64,000 nucleotides of DNA from Notospermus geniculatus (lineage: Eukaryota > Nemertea > Pilidiophora > Heteronemertea > Lineidae): contig NMRB01000099.1 in the NCBI GenBank assembly GCA_002633025.1, positions 155,347 through 219,346 of the forward strand, written 5' to 3'. Made by a program: the position numbers and the translations under genes. This document shows positions 34,749-44,890 of the stretch, in pieces (positions within the stretch are counted from its first letter, which is position 1; each line of letters starts with the position of its first letter). The notes below the pieces were generated by a model. It saw only the letters and a list, made by a program, of their open reading frames with translations. It made no database searches and was not told the DNA's origin.

Positions 34749-35016
34749 GTAAGCAATATAGAGGAGCCGTGTTCACATCTAGATCGACCTGAGACCGAAT
34801 TCCCCAGTTCGCATTCGGGAATGCGCATTGGCTAGGCAGGTGTGAAAGAAATCCAAGTCCCCCAGGAACCAAAGTCTGGCCTTATTGTTCAGCGTGGGAT
34901 TAGAATATATGGCTAGAGAGACCATGACCGTTCGAATATAATCTTACAATAGCGGGCTATTGTTTGGCGGGTCTGCATTACTAGGACGCTGATTCCTGTC
35001 ACACCTGTCTATCTAT

Positions 35017-35392
35017 AGCCGTGGTTACACTACATAAAATCCCCGGGTTTTTTGCGGTCACACCTATGAATTGCCGGGCTTCAAGAAACCCGTGTCTGAA
35101 AAACACGGGTTTTTGAGACACGGCAATTTCGCCGTGCTTTTCGAAATCCCCGTGTTTTCGTTAGTTCTTCGCACGGCGACAGATGGCGCAGCCATTAAGT
35201 GACGTCGTTTTCGCGCCTCCGACAATGTGTGCTAATTCAGAAATGACCGAAGAGTCAATGCATGCAGCGCAACTGTCGCCGGGCTACCTAACTACAATGT
35301 AGTAGTGTGACCTCTCGCTGGGGTTTTCGTACACACGGGTTGGACACGGGTCTGGAAAAACACGGGTATTTTGAACAGGTGTAACCTTAGCT
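35017..35392. mobile_element. MITE with TAT flanks in EPDR intron 4
   Basis: AGCCGTGGTTACACTACATA faces the complement of AGCTAAGGTTACACCTG, with TAT on both sides (35014-35016, 35393-35395). Internal CACGGGT/ACCCGTG blocks are inverted. A relative is at 37895-38137. Confidence 0.75.
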
Positions 35393-35455
35393 TATGAATT
35401 AAGCTTTTATTGTGTAGTCGTCTACGGCGCATTTAATACCTTTCTCTTGTTGTAG

Positions 35456-35778
35456 TCCCATCGACGGCAAGTTTTCACGTGGAATTTTCCAATGTTACTG
35501 AGAAAATGGGGAGCGCCAATTGCTCACGTGATGACTACTGAAAGAGCAGACGAGACACCTAGCGTTGACCTAGGCCCATTGTTCGAGAGATGCGGTTCAC
35601 CAAGCACGGCCAATCACACCTTGAATCGTCATGAATAATAGGTGGCATTGGTGTACTATCAGTTCAAAACCACGCGTATATTCTCGCGTGGTCTGCGTGA
35701 TCGGTGTTCCCTATTGTGGACGAGAGTGTCTTCGAGGCACCCTGCGAACCAGACAGAAAAGACAAGATTAGATATAAC
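35456..35778 (+). pseudogene. EPDR locus 1 exon 5, interrupted
   Basis: The acceptor TTGTTGTAG starts the exon at 35456 and AAC|GTACGT ends it at 35778. Positions 35508-35714 are a transposon plus one AT duplicate. The two remaining parts (52 + 64 nt) sum to 116 nt, the length of the homologous exon at 9434-9549, and read STASFHVEFSNVTEK and VDESVFEAPCEPD. Confidence 0.78.
35508..35712. mobile_element. GRGGAACC element inserted in EPDR exon 5
   Basis: This 205-bp insertion has ends GGGGAGCGCC and the complement of AGGGAACACC, with AT at 35506-35507 and 35713-35714. It is the inverted relative of 25490-25685. It brings in-frame stops. Confidence 0.85.
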
Positions 35779-35837
35779 GTACGTTGGCTCAGAGTATTGC
35801 TGCTGTACATTTTCTCAGATTTCTATATTTCACCTTA

Positions 35838-36187
35838 AGGCCCGTTTCCACTACAAGTGTAACATCTGTGAGTGTTTCTGTAGCTCAGTGTTCCCCAACA
35901 ATAGACGCGGCCTAGAATGGTTATTGTTGGGTTAGTTGCCGCTTAATCCGTCAGGAGGGAAACAGTAAGAAAAACACAGAAATATACGGGGAACACTGAT
36001 CGACGTTACACCGGCGCGGATTCCGTTGCGGCTTACATGCACCGAGCGGAATGGCTTTCACAGGCATTGGGGTAAGTGACACGCCAAGTATTGGTAAACC
36101 ATCGAAGGATTTTCCAAATCCCTGTGAAAACGGTACCGCCAGCCGCCAGCCGCAAACCGCGGCGGAGTTCGCTGTAGTGGAATTAAA
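35838..36187. mobile_element. Worn GGCCCGTTTCCACT MITE with a nested element
   Basis: It begins AGGCCCGTTTCCACTACA as in the element at 42813 and ends GCTGTAGTGGAA. Inner GGTTTTCACAGG/CCTGTGAAAACC-type blocks match that family. Another small palindrome (TCAGTGTTCCCC...) is inserted inside near 35875-36000. Confidence 0.65.
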
Positions 36188-36210
36188 TCATGGCTTTAGT
36201 CTGATTTTTA

Positions 36211-36556
36211 AGGGGCCGTCTCAAAATTACATTGATGCCAAAAAAGACGAAGTGACTTCATCTTTTCCCTGACCCCCCTCCCCCCATGAAAACATGAAGT
36301 GGGCACTTGTCATTGGCTTCATCCCAACTGGGAGGTTAATAGTTCTGACTCAACAGTCCATATTAGGCCCATGTAGCCAGAACCTTGTTCCTTTCTAAAG
36401 ACTGCAGTTAAAAAAGTCATTCCCCTGTAAAAAAGAGTATTGCCAATTTTTTTCAAAAAAGATGAAGTGGGCTTCCCCAAATCGAGAACCCCCCTCCCCC
36501 CAGACGAAGTCACTTCGTCTTTTTTGGCATCAAAACAATTTTGAGATATGGCCCCT
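36211..36556. mobile_element. MITE in EPDR intron 5
   Basis: Arms of about 85 bp both contain GATGCCAAAAAAGACGAAGT inverted to each other and begin AGGGGCC. The inner GGGGGGAGGGGGG/CCCCCCTCCCCCC blocks are also complementary. Confidence 0.85.
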
Positions 36557-36582
36557 ATTTAAAGGTACCCACATCATTTCAG

Positions 36583-36789
36583 TTCTCAACTCCTGACGAG
36601 ATGGCGCGGAGGTTGCAGAGAGCGAGAGCACGGGCGAATTACCGGTCTGAATCAGCAAAAGATCAGCAGGCAAAATTTAATCGCAAACTGAGTAAGTTTG
36701 TGGCGAGGTTGAAGATGATACGCGACCAACTTAGGAATGGTAAATCAAGAAGTAAAGAAGGTGTTGACAGCGGGAGTAAGGAAAAATAG
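36583..36789 (+). CDS. EPDR locus 1 last exon with basic tail
   Basis: CATCATTTCAG starts a phase-0 exon with 68 codons and a TAG (36787-36789). It begins FSTPDEMARRLQRARARANY and continues as a Lys/Arg-rich, probably helical segment (FNRKLSKFVARLKMIRDQL). The length equals the locus 0 last exon, whose tail is acidic instead. Confidence 0.7.
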   Translation, partial: FSTPDEMARRLQRARARANYRSESAKDQQAKFNRKLSKFVARLKMIRDQLRNGKSRSKEGVDSGSKEK

Positions 36790-36900
36790 AAAAATGTGGA
36801 TGCACATGAGAAGGAATACTTTGTTGGATATGTGTTGTATCGGCATGGAGAAAATGCGGAAATCCGCCAAGAAATCCGTGACTGTAATTATAGCTTTTAA

Positions 36901-37818
36901 GTGTCAATCCACGAGTGGACCAGGCAAAATCTGCAAAAAGTGATAAAGTGGGGGGTCGGCAGATCTGGCTCGAATTCCTACCAGAAGATGGTCTTGGGGC
37001 ACAATGAAGACATGCCAAATATTTCGGAGCTCGGTCACACTGTTAGGGAGTAAGGGGCAAAAATACTGCCAAAAACTGATTTTTTAACGACAACAGCGAT
37101 TTTTCATCAAAATACTGTCCGTTTGAGTGAATTTTCATGCCTTGGGAGGCAACAGCAGGAGATATTCCTTATATGTGAATGAAAATACATGTCCCTTGGA
37201 ATTTTTTCCATTTTTGTTTTGTTCCAAATCACTCTTGATTTAAAGGTACAGTGCTGTATTGCCTTCATGCCAAAAAAGGTATGGTTTGGTCTACAACGAA
37301 TCACTCACACTCTGCAGGGGTGAGGAAGGTGAGCACATCAGAGAAAGGAGTCAAGGGATGCCTCTCTTGATCAAAAGAATAAAATCTTTGGTTACTCTTT
37401 CCATTGCAGAGATATGCAGGTGCAAAGTCATGCATAAATGCACTACTGATGTACTACGGATGTATTACGGCTATGTCGTTCATTTGTAGTACATTACATG
37501 TCTGCACATACACAGGCATATCTCTGCAACGGCAAGAAAAACCAGAGATTTTCTTTTTGATTTTTAAAGATGAGGTCTCATCCTACAACTTCAAGTTAGT
37601 TTTGTCATCCAGGACACTGCAGAGGCTTCACTATGAATGCCTACTTTGACCCCTGTAAAAGCACACTTTTGCCATATACGCCCCAACCAGCCAAAGGATT
37701 GGGCCAATATTTTGCGTGCTTTCATCCCTCACCAGGGGCCATCTACACACCAAATTTCATTGCAATCCGCCGACCCCCACTTTATCACTTTCTGCCTGGT
37801 CTATTCGTGGACCAACAC
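36901..37818. mobile_element. TIR element with TTAA duplication downstream of EPDR locus 1
   Basis: GTGTCAATCCACGAGTGGAC faces the complement of GTGTTGGTCCACGAATAGAC. AAAGTGATAAAGTGGGGG blocks are inverted. TTAA flanks both ends. An AATAAA inside (37378-37383) could serve the EPDR transcript only if the element is in its 3' UTR. Confidence 0.8.
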
Positions 37819-37837
37819 TTAATGGAATAAACTATAC

Positions 37838-38190
37838 ACTGGCGATTGATGCCTTATGCGAGGGTCCGTGGGTTCGAGTCCGGTAGGAAGCTATAGCCCT
37901 ATTTACACTACATAAAAACCCCGTGTCGAACCCGGGTTTTTTCTGTCCACACCTGTTAAAAACGCGGTGTAATAATCCCCTCCGAGCTCGAGTGGTTTTT
38001 GGAGGGCTCAATTTAGGTCCCCGTCACAAAATTTGAGTAGTGTTGACGGGCACCGGGCCTCAGGAGGGATTTTTCAGAGCCGGGCTAGACCCGGGTGTCA
38101 AAAAACCCGGGGATTTCTATGTAGTGTAACCACGGCTATTGTCTTTCACCTGAGAAACCTGTTATTATTTCATGCCCTGAAAGAACGCAG
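37838..38190 (+). repeat. SINE 3' part interrupted by a MITE
   Basis: 37838-37894 and 38138-38190 together match the SINE at 11455-11545 (GGCGATTGATGCC, GGTTCGAGTCC, GTCTTTCACC, TTATTATT). The MITE at 37895-38137 splits it. Confidence 0.75.
37895..38137. mobile_element. MITE with TTTACACTACATA ends inside the SINE
   Basis: AGCCCTATTTACACTACATA faces the complement of AGCCGTGGTTACACTACATA. TAT precedes it, and the SINE sequence resumes directly after. Confidence 0.8.
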
Positions 38191-38629
38191 TAGATAATTC
38201 AGTGTTCTCCACGGTTTGGGTCCAAGAGGGGCGGCGGTGGGTCTGGTACCGAAGGCACCGCGCGAGGAGCCAAAGGCGCCTTCTGGCGAAATTTGGATTT
38301 TAGGTGCTCTGAGATGCGTTTTCTGAGCATCTGAGATGCATAATTGAGCGATCTAAATCATAAATATTAGGGCAGACGAATTTTTAAGAGGGGCGGACAA
38401 ATTTTTAAGAGGGGCGGGCCGTTTTTAAGAGGGGCGGATTTTGCCGTCGGTATTTTTAAGGGGGGCGGGGCGCCCTTTTTTTAACTGGTATGGAGAATGA
38501 AATTACAAGGCCAAGCAAAGCAGTTGCAAATTTTTAACTTTGTGCGCGCATATGGCAAGCATTCTTTTTGCAGCCCAACCATCTTGCTACCTCGTATCTA
38601 GGCTAGTGCCCATGGGGGGGGGGGGGGGG
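38191..38629. repeat. AGAGGGGCGG repeat fragment
   Basis: TTCTCCACGGTTTGGGTCCA, then GGTACCGAAGGCACCGC recurs at 57366-57437. Several AAGAGGGGCGG units follow up to 38470. It ends in a G run before a gap. Confidence 0.7.
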
Positions 38630-38667
38630 NNNNNNNNNNNNNNNNNNNNNNNNNNNNNNNNNNNNNN
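38630..38667. other. Assembly gap (38 N)
   Basis: A run of N is flanked by G runs on both sides, so the true spacing is unknown. Confidence 0.99.
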
Positions 38668-39600
38668 GGGGGGGGGGGTCCAGGTGGCAAGTTTCACAGA
38701 AGTTAATAGTACTGAATAAACTGCAGGGCTTGAGGTAGAGGTATTGGTGAAAAGAGACAGCCCGCTGAATAACCAGAAGTCAATCTATTTCATTTTGAGT
38801 ACGAAATGAACCTTCTAAACCCAGTGTACCACATCAAAGCCATGCGTTTTCTTTGCTGATGCGACAGAACGGGCTTTCCGTTACATCATTCCCAGGCTTG
38901 CCAGGCTGTGATGGTCCAACGTCATAATCTGCAGACCACCAAATTGTCTAGCGGAATTCCGTGGAATTCCGTTGTTGTATCTGTATACCGATGTCAGGTC
39001 TATACACTATGTATATCCTGTTGAATACACGACGTCCGAAAGATATTGTCCGGCGGGCACTTGTTGTTATTGTTTTGATTAGCGCACAGCGCCGTCTGTT
39101 AATCAGCTATGGCACAGGCCCCTGGAGAGCTATCAGTGAGTTTAGAACACGTATCTAACCAAAAAAACACTAGTTTGTAAAACACACCCCGAGCTCACGA
39201 ATTCGTGAACTCGGGGGGTGTTTTTAGATACGTGTTGTGTTTTTTAGGTACGTTTCGGCCCGGTTCTTCGTATAATAGGTATGTTTAGAAATCAAACGAT
39301 AAACATAAACTTTACGACTGGTCCGATCGTAGAACCATTTAACTGTGTTAAGAGTGTCGCCATAAGAACCAGGTCTGTCAACTCACATTTTTGCTTTGAG
39401 CTATTTCGGTCGCCCCGTACTGAATCAAGTGAACGGGGAGCCCCCGTACACATGTTTAATACTCTGCTCATGCTGTTGGCCAAGCTACGAATCTGTGAGA
39501 AAGTGCTCACGTACTCGCCACGCCCGCCAGAGGTACCATGCACGCGCAGCGGGCGGCGCCTGATGAAAGTTGGGAGTTATGTATTACTACGCACCATGCG
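38668..39600. other. No gene; strong hairpin at 39178-39223
   Basis: The palindrome AAACACACCCCGAGCTCACG with its complement is centred on a GAATTC. An outer pair AACACGTATCTAA/TTAGATACGTGTT extends it to 39145-39235. A 128-codon frame (39281-39667) has no recognisable domain. Confidence 0.6.
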
Positions 39601-40712
39601 CTGTCAAATAGTACGTATTAAAACTGATGGTGTCCCTTTAATCGATGACAGCGACTGTAATAAGTGACCAAATGTCAAATATTAGGTAGATTAGAATTAT
39701 TTGAAGCCAGCACAAGACAAAACCATGCTAACTTGACTGATTTCAGGTCTCGCTGTACCACTGTATACAACCGCCGGGTTACTCTCGTCACACTGGCTGG
39801 CGAGCAAGCTCTGCCGCTTCAGTGAGTAAATTGGCTCTGGTGACTAATTTTCGCATGTTGGAAGAGAAAATAGCACTGCACACTACTGTCTGACAGAGTC
39901 GAAATGGATGTGGACCCTTAAAACCATCACCCCCTCAGGTCTTAACACAAGGCCCTGAGACCCCAATTTGGCATTGGTGTTCTTCCTCTTCTCTCACCCT
40001 GGTAGGCTTATTTCGTTTTGGTTTTCCAGTTGCAGAGGGCACGTGGCTCCCCCTCTTGGTCTAGGCCTTGTTTTTGCCCTCCCCTCCCCCCCTTTTTTTG
40101 CTCTAATCCTCCTCGTTCTTTTCATTGCTCAGTGATTTGCATTATCCATTCGGGGTTTTTTTTCCCTACAAATCTGGAAGTTGACTTCCTTTATATTCCT
40201 TCACTTTGTGTTGACCTTTGTGCATCTTTTCGTTTTGTGCTTGTTATGTATTACACATGTCTTATTAATTTATAAACTTTCTTTCAGCCAAATGAAGCTC
40301 TGCGCCCGTTACCTGCACTCTGCTTGGTCAGGCTGAGCAACCCTGCAGTTATTCAACCTTTTCTTTCAGCTAAAATAGCTTCTTCTTAATTGTCCAGCGA
40401 CTGTCAAATAGTACGTATTAAAACTGATGGTGTCCCTTTAATCGATGACAGCGACTGTAATAAGTGACCAAATGTCAAATATTAGGTAGATTGGAATTAT
40501 TTGAAGCCAGCACAATACAAAACCATGCTAACATGACTGATTTCAGGTCTCGCTGTACCACTGTATACAACCGCCGGGTTACTCTCGTCACACTGGCTGG
40601 CGAGCAAGCTCTGCCGCTTCAGTGAGTAAATTGGCTCTGGTGACTAAACTAGCACATCTCTGTGACTGAATTTTCGCATGTTGGAAGAGAAAATAGCACT
40701 GCACACTACTGT
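39601..40712. repeat. Direct repeat pair (39601-39889 and 40401-40712) around a retroelement-like insert
   Basis: The two copies are almost identical except for a 23-bp difference near 40650. Between them lies a pyrimidine-rich segment with GGCTGAGCAACCCTGC, similar to GGTTGAGCAACC in the Penelope-like piece at 48670-49180. Confidence 0.8.
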
Positions 40713-41159
40713 ATATCGCATGGCGTTGATAAATCCCTAGTTATGCCGTATTTTGACTGGGAAGTCGGACACGAAGAGGGACGGGGGTAACTCCTCAAAA
40801 GACGACTTACGAGGGCAATTCAAAGATGAGGATAACTTCGTAAAACCTGTTTCATTGTATTTGAGGCTACAATTAATGATATTAACGATAGGATTGAGGT
40901 ATAATTTGCATGGTTGGAGTTAGAATTAAGGAATTTTTGGGTTAAGCTGCAATCTGAATGTTACTTCACAGCGCTACCAAACCTGCCGAGATCGCCTACT
41001 GCCCGTAGTCACCTCCGGAGGTCACCACTGTAATGAAAGCGCCGAACCTGACGTACATGTAGGCCTACACACTGCAGAGCACAAAATCTGGCAGTGGTAT
41101 CTGATTAATTGCAAGCAAAACTGGTGCCAAGGCGCTCATTCTGGAGGCAACTGAACATG
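40713..41159. other. No feature recognised
   Basis: No exon, repeat border or RNA gene could be supported. Confidence 0.4.
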
Positions 41160-41460
41160 CCTCAACCCTAACTCAAACTCCTTCTAACCTAAGCTTCAAG
41201 CCTAATGACAACCCAGAGCCTAACCCTAGACCGGGTCTAACCCTAGCCAAGATTTAACCCTAGTTTGAAGCGCAACCCTAGACCTAGCCCCGGTCTAACC
41301 CTAGCCAAGATTTAACCCTCGTTTAGGGTCTAACCCTAGCCAAGATTTAACCCTACTTTGAAGTGCAACCCTAGCCCAGTCTTAACCCTAGGCGCGATCC
41401 TAACCCTAGCCTGGGGTGTGCCCTAGATAGGGGCTGAACCCTAGGTAATGAAACCCTAGA
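41160..41460. repeat. Irregular TAACCCTAG minisatellite
   Basis: Units such as GTCTAACCCTAGCCAAGATT and TTAACCCTAGTTTGAAGCGC repeat at least four times. The CCCTAR core resembles telomeric TTAGGG, but the units are long and imperfect. Confidence 0.8.
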
Positions 41461-41952
41461 TGGAATGTCTGTTGGAATGTCTGTTGCTAGGCGTTACTAG
41501 GCAGATAGCAGTTGCATTGATGTGATTTTGTGTCGAAAAATTGGGAAAAAAATGCGTTAAGGTGATATTGTCATCTGAGATATCATCCTTCTCTCGCCCT
41601 TCTTGGTGGGTTACTAATCATTCAAATGTGCTTGTATGGTGACTAGGGTATCATTATGACCATTATTGACCTGCTGCCAGAGACAACGGTCCATGATATC
41701 AATAGGCCTAGCATAGAGCTCCTCCCACGTAGGTGACGGTCGTCTGCGCAACAACTCACATTCTCAGCACCAGGCCTAGGCCTAGCTTCCTATCCTCCCG
41801 TAGGCCTACCTGTTCCTGTCTAACATGTTAACCCCTGATGGCCAAACTGGTAAAATGTCAAAAACGTCATAATGGCAAAGGAAAAATGTCTGGGTTTACA
41901 TGTCCTCATTTGCACCCAAATACATGTACATACGCACGCACAACACCTACTC

Positions 41953-41959
41953 ACACACA

Positions 41960-41990
<31 letters not shown>
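41953..41990. repeat. (ACGC)n microsatellite
   Basis: ACGC tetranucleotides run next to ACAC/ATAC stretches. A longer array of the same unit borders the duplicated segment at 51934-51996. Confidence 0.95.
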
Positions 41991-41991
<1 letters not shown>

Positions 41992-42772
41992 TACATACAC
42001 ATACATGTAAGATCTGGAACCATAACAATGTTAATAGATGTCAACATGGTGCGTCTCTTTATTTGAAAGGCCACATTTTTGGACACGATAAAGCGGTCGG
42101 GTTTACTAAGGTTCATTTCAGTGCAAAACCCACCAACGGAGTTGATCTTGGAAATGAGCTGGAATTCAAATGGGGCTCCACTGTACAAAAAATTTTCACT
42201 GCTTGAGTGCATGACGAATACCTCACGATCTCACGTTCTGGTCCAACATAAGTCAATATTATGTTAATTTTGTTAGCTTTTTCGTTCTGCATGTATTTCA
42301 AAACGCTTTGCATCATTACCCCAACATTCAGTTGTGACAGCAACCTTTTGGGGAAACCCACAATTTCATCTTTGAAGCGCGGGCAGCACACGAGTGCAAT
42401 TTTACCTCCAACTATGCCTCATACGAGTTCATCTTTGTCTCGCCATCCTGTCACCCACACGGTGCGTCAGCCGGTACACGACTGCAAATTTTGTCTCCTA
42501 GATGCGGCGTAAGGTCATTCCGTCATGTTTGATCTGTGTTTGAGGCAAAAAAATCCGTCTCCGCGTCAGCCTCCAACCACCGCACACACGATGACATTTG
42601 CACGTAGGAGGCAAAAATAAGATGCATGTGGCGATTATGCGGTGCCCTTCGTGAGATGTACTGGCCCAGATGTGGACGAATCCATTTGGAAGCACCCATA
42701 CCGATCTTTTGTTTTCTCGCGCTATTGCTGGGTGATCAATCAATCGTATTTCACGGAAAGAAACATGTTGGG

Positions 42773-43090
42773 CCATATTCAAAAAGGGTGATCATCGCGC
42801 GATTAAGACTAAAGGCCCGTTTCCACTGTAGCGAATTACGCCGCGGTTTGCGGCGAGCGGAGCGGTTTTCACAGGAATTGGGATAATCAATAGGCCATTG
42901 TATTGTTAAACCATCGAAGGATTATCCAAAGCCCTGTGAAAACCGCACCGCTCGCCAGAAACCGCCGCGGAATCCGCTATAGTGGAAACGGGCCTTTAGA
43001 CGCGTGTAACTTCACTAAATGCACGTACTTCCACCATGCATATGACGAAGTTACACGCGTGTAAGTCTTAAACACCCTTTTTGGATATGG
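42773..43090. mobile_element. MITE with CCATATYCAAAAAGGGTG ends
   Basis: Inverted ends of about 18 bp and inner ACGCGTGTAACTTC/GAAGTTACACGCGT arms. The intact copy is at 53134-53265. Here it is split by the element at 42813-42995. Confidence 0.8.
42813..42995. mobile_element. MITE AGGCCCGTTTCCACT, 183 bp, empty site known
   Basis: The ends AGGCCCGTTTCCACTGTAGC and the complement of AGGCCCGTTTCCACTATAGC are flanked by TAA (left) and TTA (right). The duplicate has the uninterrupted site with a single TTA at 53171-53173. Confidence 0.93.
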
Positions 43091-43368
43091 CTCGCTGACT
43101 TTTGAAGGTGTAAATTTCACTGATGATTTCCTTCAATGGTGACACAGGAAATACATGTAACAATGTCAAGCGATTATCTTTTCACTTTGTCCTTAACTTC
43201 GGTGATTAATTCCTCCAGGAATTCGAAGCCGCTCACTTATCAAAAGACAGGACAAATAGCGGAGGTATACTCACCGCGTCGTCTCTTTCGTCAACTGTAT
43301 ATCAATTTAAACAGAAAATTTGGTGGATGAAAAAATGTGAAATCCATTCAGAAAACAGCTGTTGACAT

Positions 43369-43374
43369 TATAAA
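43369..43374 (+). promoter_or_regulatory. TATA box of the secreted-peptide gene
   Basis: TATAAA lies 97 bp upstream of the ATG at 43471. A start site near 43400 would fit. The same box is kept in the duplicated copy at about 53546. Confidence 0.5.
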
Positions 43375-43470
43375 TTAGTAACACTCATAGGCCTACCTAT
43401 GCTGCTGCCTAACAGATATAGCTCTTCAATGTGTTCTGTGTCTACCTCCGGAACAGAGCAAAACTCAGAA

Positions 43471-44414
43471 ATGAAGTTTCTGGTTGTGCTTTCATTAATT
43501 CTTTTGCTTGTGGCATGTGTACAATATGCCGACTCGGCAATCACTGTGGAGGACGAGATTTCTGAGATCGTTGACCTGGCCCGCCGATATGTCAAACGTG
43601 CTGACTTCGAAAGACTGAGGCGTGGTTTGTTCGGGCCCGGAGGTAAGTCCTTCCTATCTTCGTATTCTCTTGGTTCAAGGAACTATGTCTTTTACATGAG
43701 GTCAACACAGCATTCAAGATTTAATGCACCCTATCAGGGGCGTAGCGTGATATCGCAAAAAGGGGGGGGGTCGCGATGCCCATTTCTTGAGCGACGAAGC
43801 CGCAAAATGCGAACGCCGAAGGCGCGAAGCCCCAGCGCGGGTCCGGGGGCGGAATTATTTTTTCGGAACCTTTCGTGAATGTACACTGTACATTTTGTAG
43901 TTACTGTTATGGCCGCGAGAGGGACACTTCTTCTCGAGTAGAAATGCTTTTTCAACGCGCGTAGGGGTTGATTATGTCGTGGGGGTAAAGTTTAGGGATG
44001 GAGTAGTCATAGGTAGGGTTAGGGCTAGAAAAGAAATGTTATGGTTAGGGTCAGCATTGTATGGTATTACATGTATATATGATTTATTAAATAAGACCTA
44101 TAGATTCAATGGGGGACTTTCCTGCCGTTAGAGGCCGCCTGCTAGCGGTCCAAGAAAGCACAGCGCAGTTGCCTTCGGAAGTTCCGAATGGATAATGATC
44201 TGTACTATGGCGCCCTCGAGGGTTTGTATACAAAACAACAAGTAATCCCACTTGATTTGCGACCCGACACGATTCACGTTCCTAGAAGTTTTAATTTTCA
44301 AGATACATGTATTAACATCAAATTTCACCTGTGGATGCTTAAGACGTCAATAATCCTAATAAATTCTTTCTTTCAGATCAAAATAACTTTGAAGACAAGT
44401 TTCCGCAACTTTGA
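43471..44414 (+). CDS. Secreted 69-residue peptide precursor, two exons (43471-43642, 44377-44414)
   Basis: Exon 1 starts MKFLVVLSLILLLVACVQYA, a textbook signal peptide with likely cleavage after ADSA (residue 23). An acidic spacer (ITVEDEISEIVD) follows, then basic sites RR (38-39), KR (42-43) and RLRR (48-51). It ends GAG|GTAAGT in phase 1. TTCTTTCTTTCAG precedes exon 2, which completes the split codon as Asp and adds 11 codons to a TGA at 44412-44414. Processing after RLRR would release an 18-residue C-terminal peptide starting GLFGPG. The layout is that of a neuropeptide or antimicrobial peptide precursor. I do not recognise the family, and the function is open. Confidence 0.65.
43735..43880. 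repeat. Repeat fragment in peptide-gene intron
   Basis: CAGGGGCGTAGC at the left, a G run and a GCCGAAGGCGCGAAGCCC block are typical of a widespread marine invertebrate interspersed repeat, probably a hAT fragment. A GGCTACGCCCCTG end also appears at 53627. Confidence 0.55.
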
Positions 44415-44507
44415 CGGCCCAGAAACCAAAAAGGAAACCTGACATTACTTTTATTCAAGAGCGCATGCGTGATTAATGTGAAGCAGACGAAATTACTGCT
44501 TCGAAAG

Positions 44508-44890
44508 TGAAACCAACTGTGACCGTCCGAGAGGGTATATCGTTTTCAGAGGTAGTTTTTAAGTGCCTTCTGGCTGTTCGTAATTTCTACATCGCAGGGC
44601 TCCCACCGCTCCTATATTTCCTATTTTTCCTATATTTCTGGACTTTTGGCGGGTATATTTCCTATATTCCTATACTTCCTATATTTCTGGCATTTTCAAG
44701 GATATTTCCTATATTTTCAGGCTTTGTTCATCAACCATCAATTATGCTTAGAAATTTCCTATATTTTTCCTATATTTCCCCTAAATTCTTGGAATATTTC
44801 CTATACTATTTCGGTCATTTTGTGGTGGGAGCCCTGTACCATGTATCTCTGCGCTTGGGGTTTATATATATTAAGTTCAGCTTTAATTAC
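44508..44890. repeat. Dispersed repeat, inverted relative of 63850-64000
   Basis: ACCAACTGTGACCGTCCGAG, ATCGTTTTCAGAGGTAGTTT and CGCTTGGGGTTTATAT are shared with the complement of the window end. A second element (44595-44836) is inserted into it. Confidence 0.75.
44595..44836. mobile_element. Element with CAGGGCTCCCACC ends and a CCTATATTT-rich core
   Basis: CAGGGCTCCCACC and GGTGGGAGCCCTG are perfect inverted ends. The inside consists of repeated CCTATATTTC-like units. CAGGG ends suggest hAT. No clear 8-bp duplication is visible. Confidence 0.7.

Larger units (their letters stand above)
29492..36789 (+). pseudogene. Ependymin-related gene, locus 1: six exons, exon 5 split by a transposon
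   Basis: Exons 29492-29637, 30977-31058, 32154-32256, 34614-34748, 35456-35507 plus 35715-35778, and 36583-36789 join in consistent phases (2, 0, 1, 1, 0) to 789 nt, 262 residues plus stop. Every border has AG/GT. Residues 1-18 form a signal peptide. CCLPDQ (19-24) is the classic start of mature invertebrate EPDRs. C93 and C108 lie in exon 3, GTCFPTS (140-146) follows in exon 4, and VF-x-A-P-C (178-183) in exon 5. Sequons are at N34, N126 and N168. The 68-residue basic tail is extra to the usual family length of about 200. EPDRs are secreted or lysosomal ligand-binding proteins. Only exon 5 is damaged, and removing the insertion restores the frame, so an intact allele may exist. Confidence 0.78.
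42105..43418. repeat. Segmental duplication A, copy 1
   Basis: This segment matches 51997-53593 throughout, apart from one private insertion in each copy (42813-42995 here, 52617-53083 there). It ends within the predicted 5' leader of the peptide gene at 43471. Confidence 0.92.

Noticed and set aside
41160-41460. True telomere
   Set aside because: The units are long, imperfect and internal, with unique sequence on both sides.
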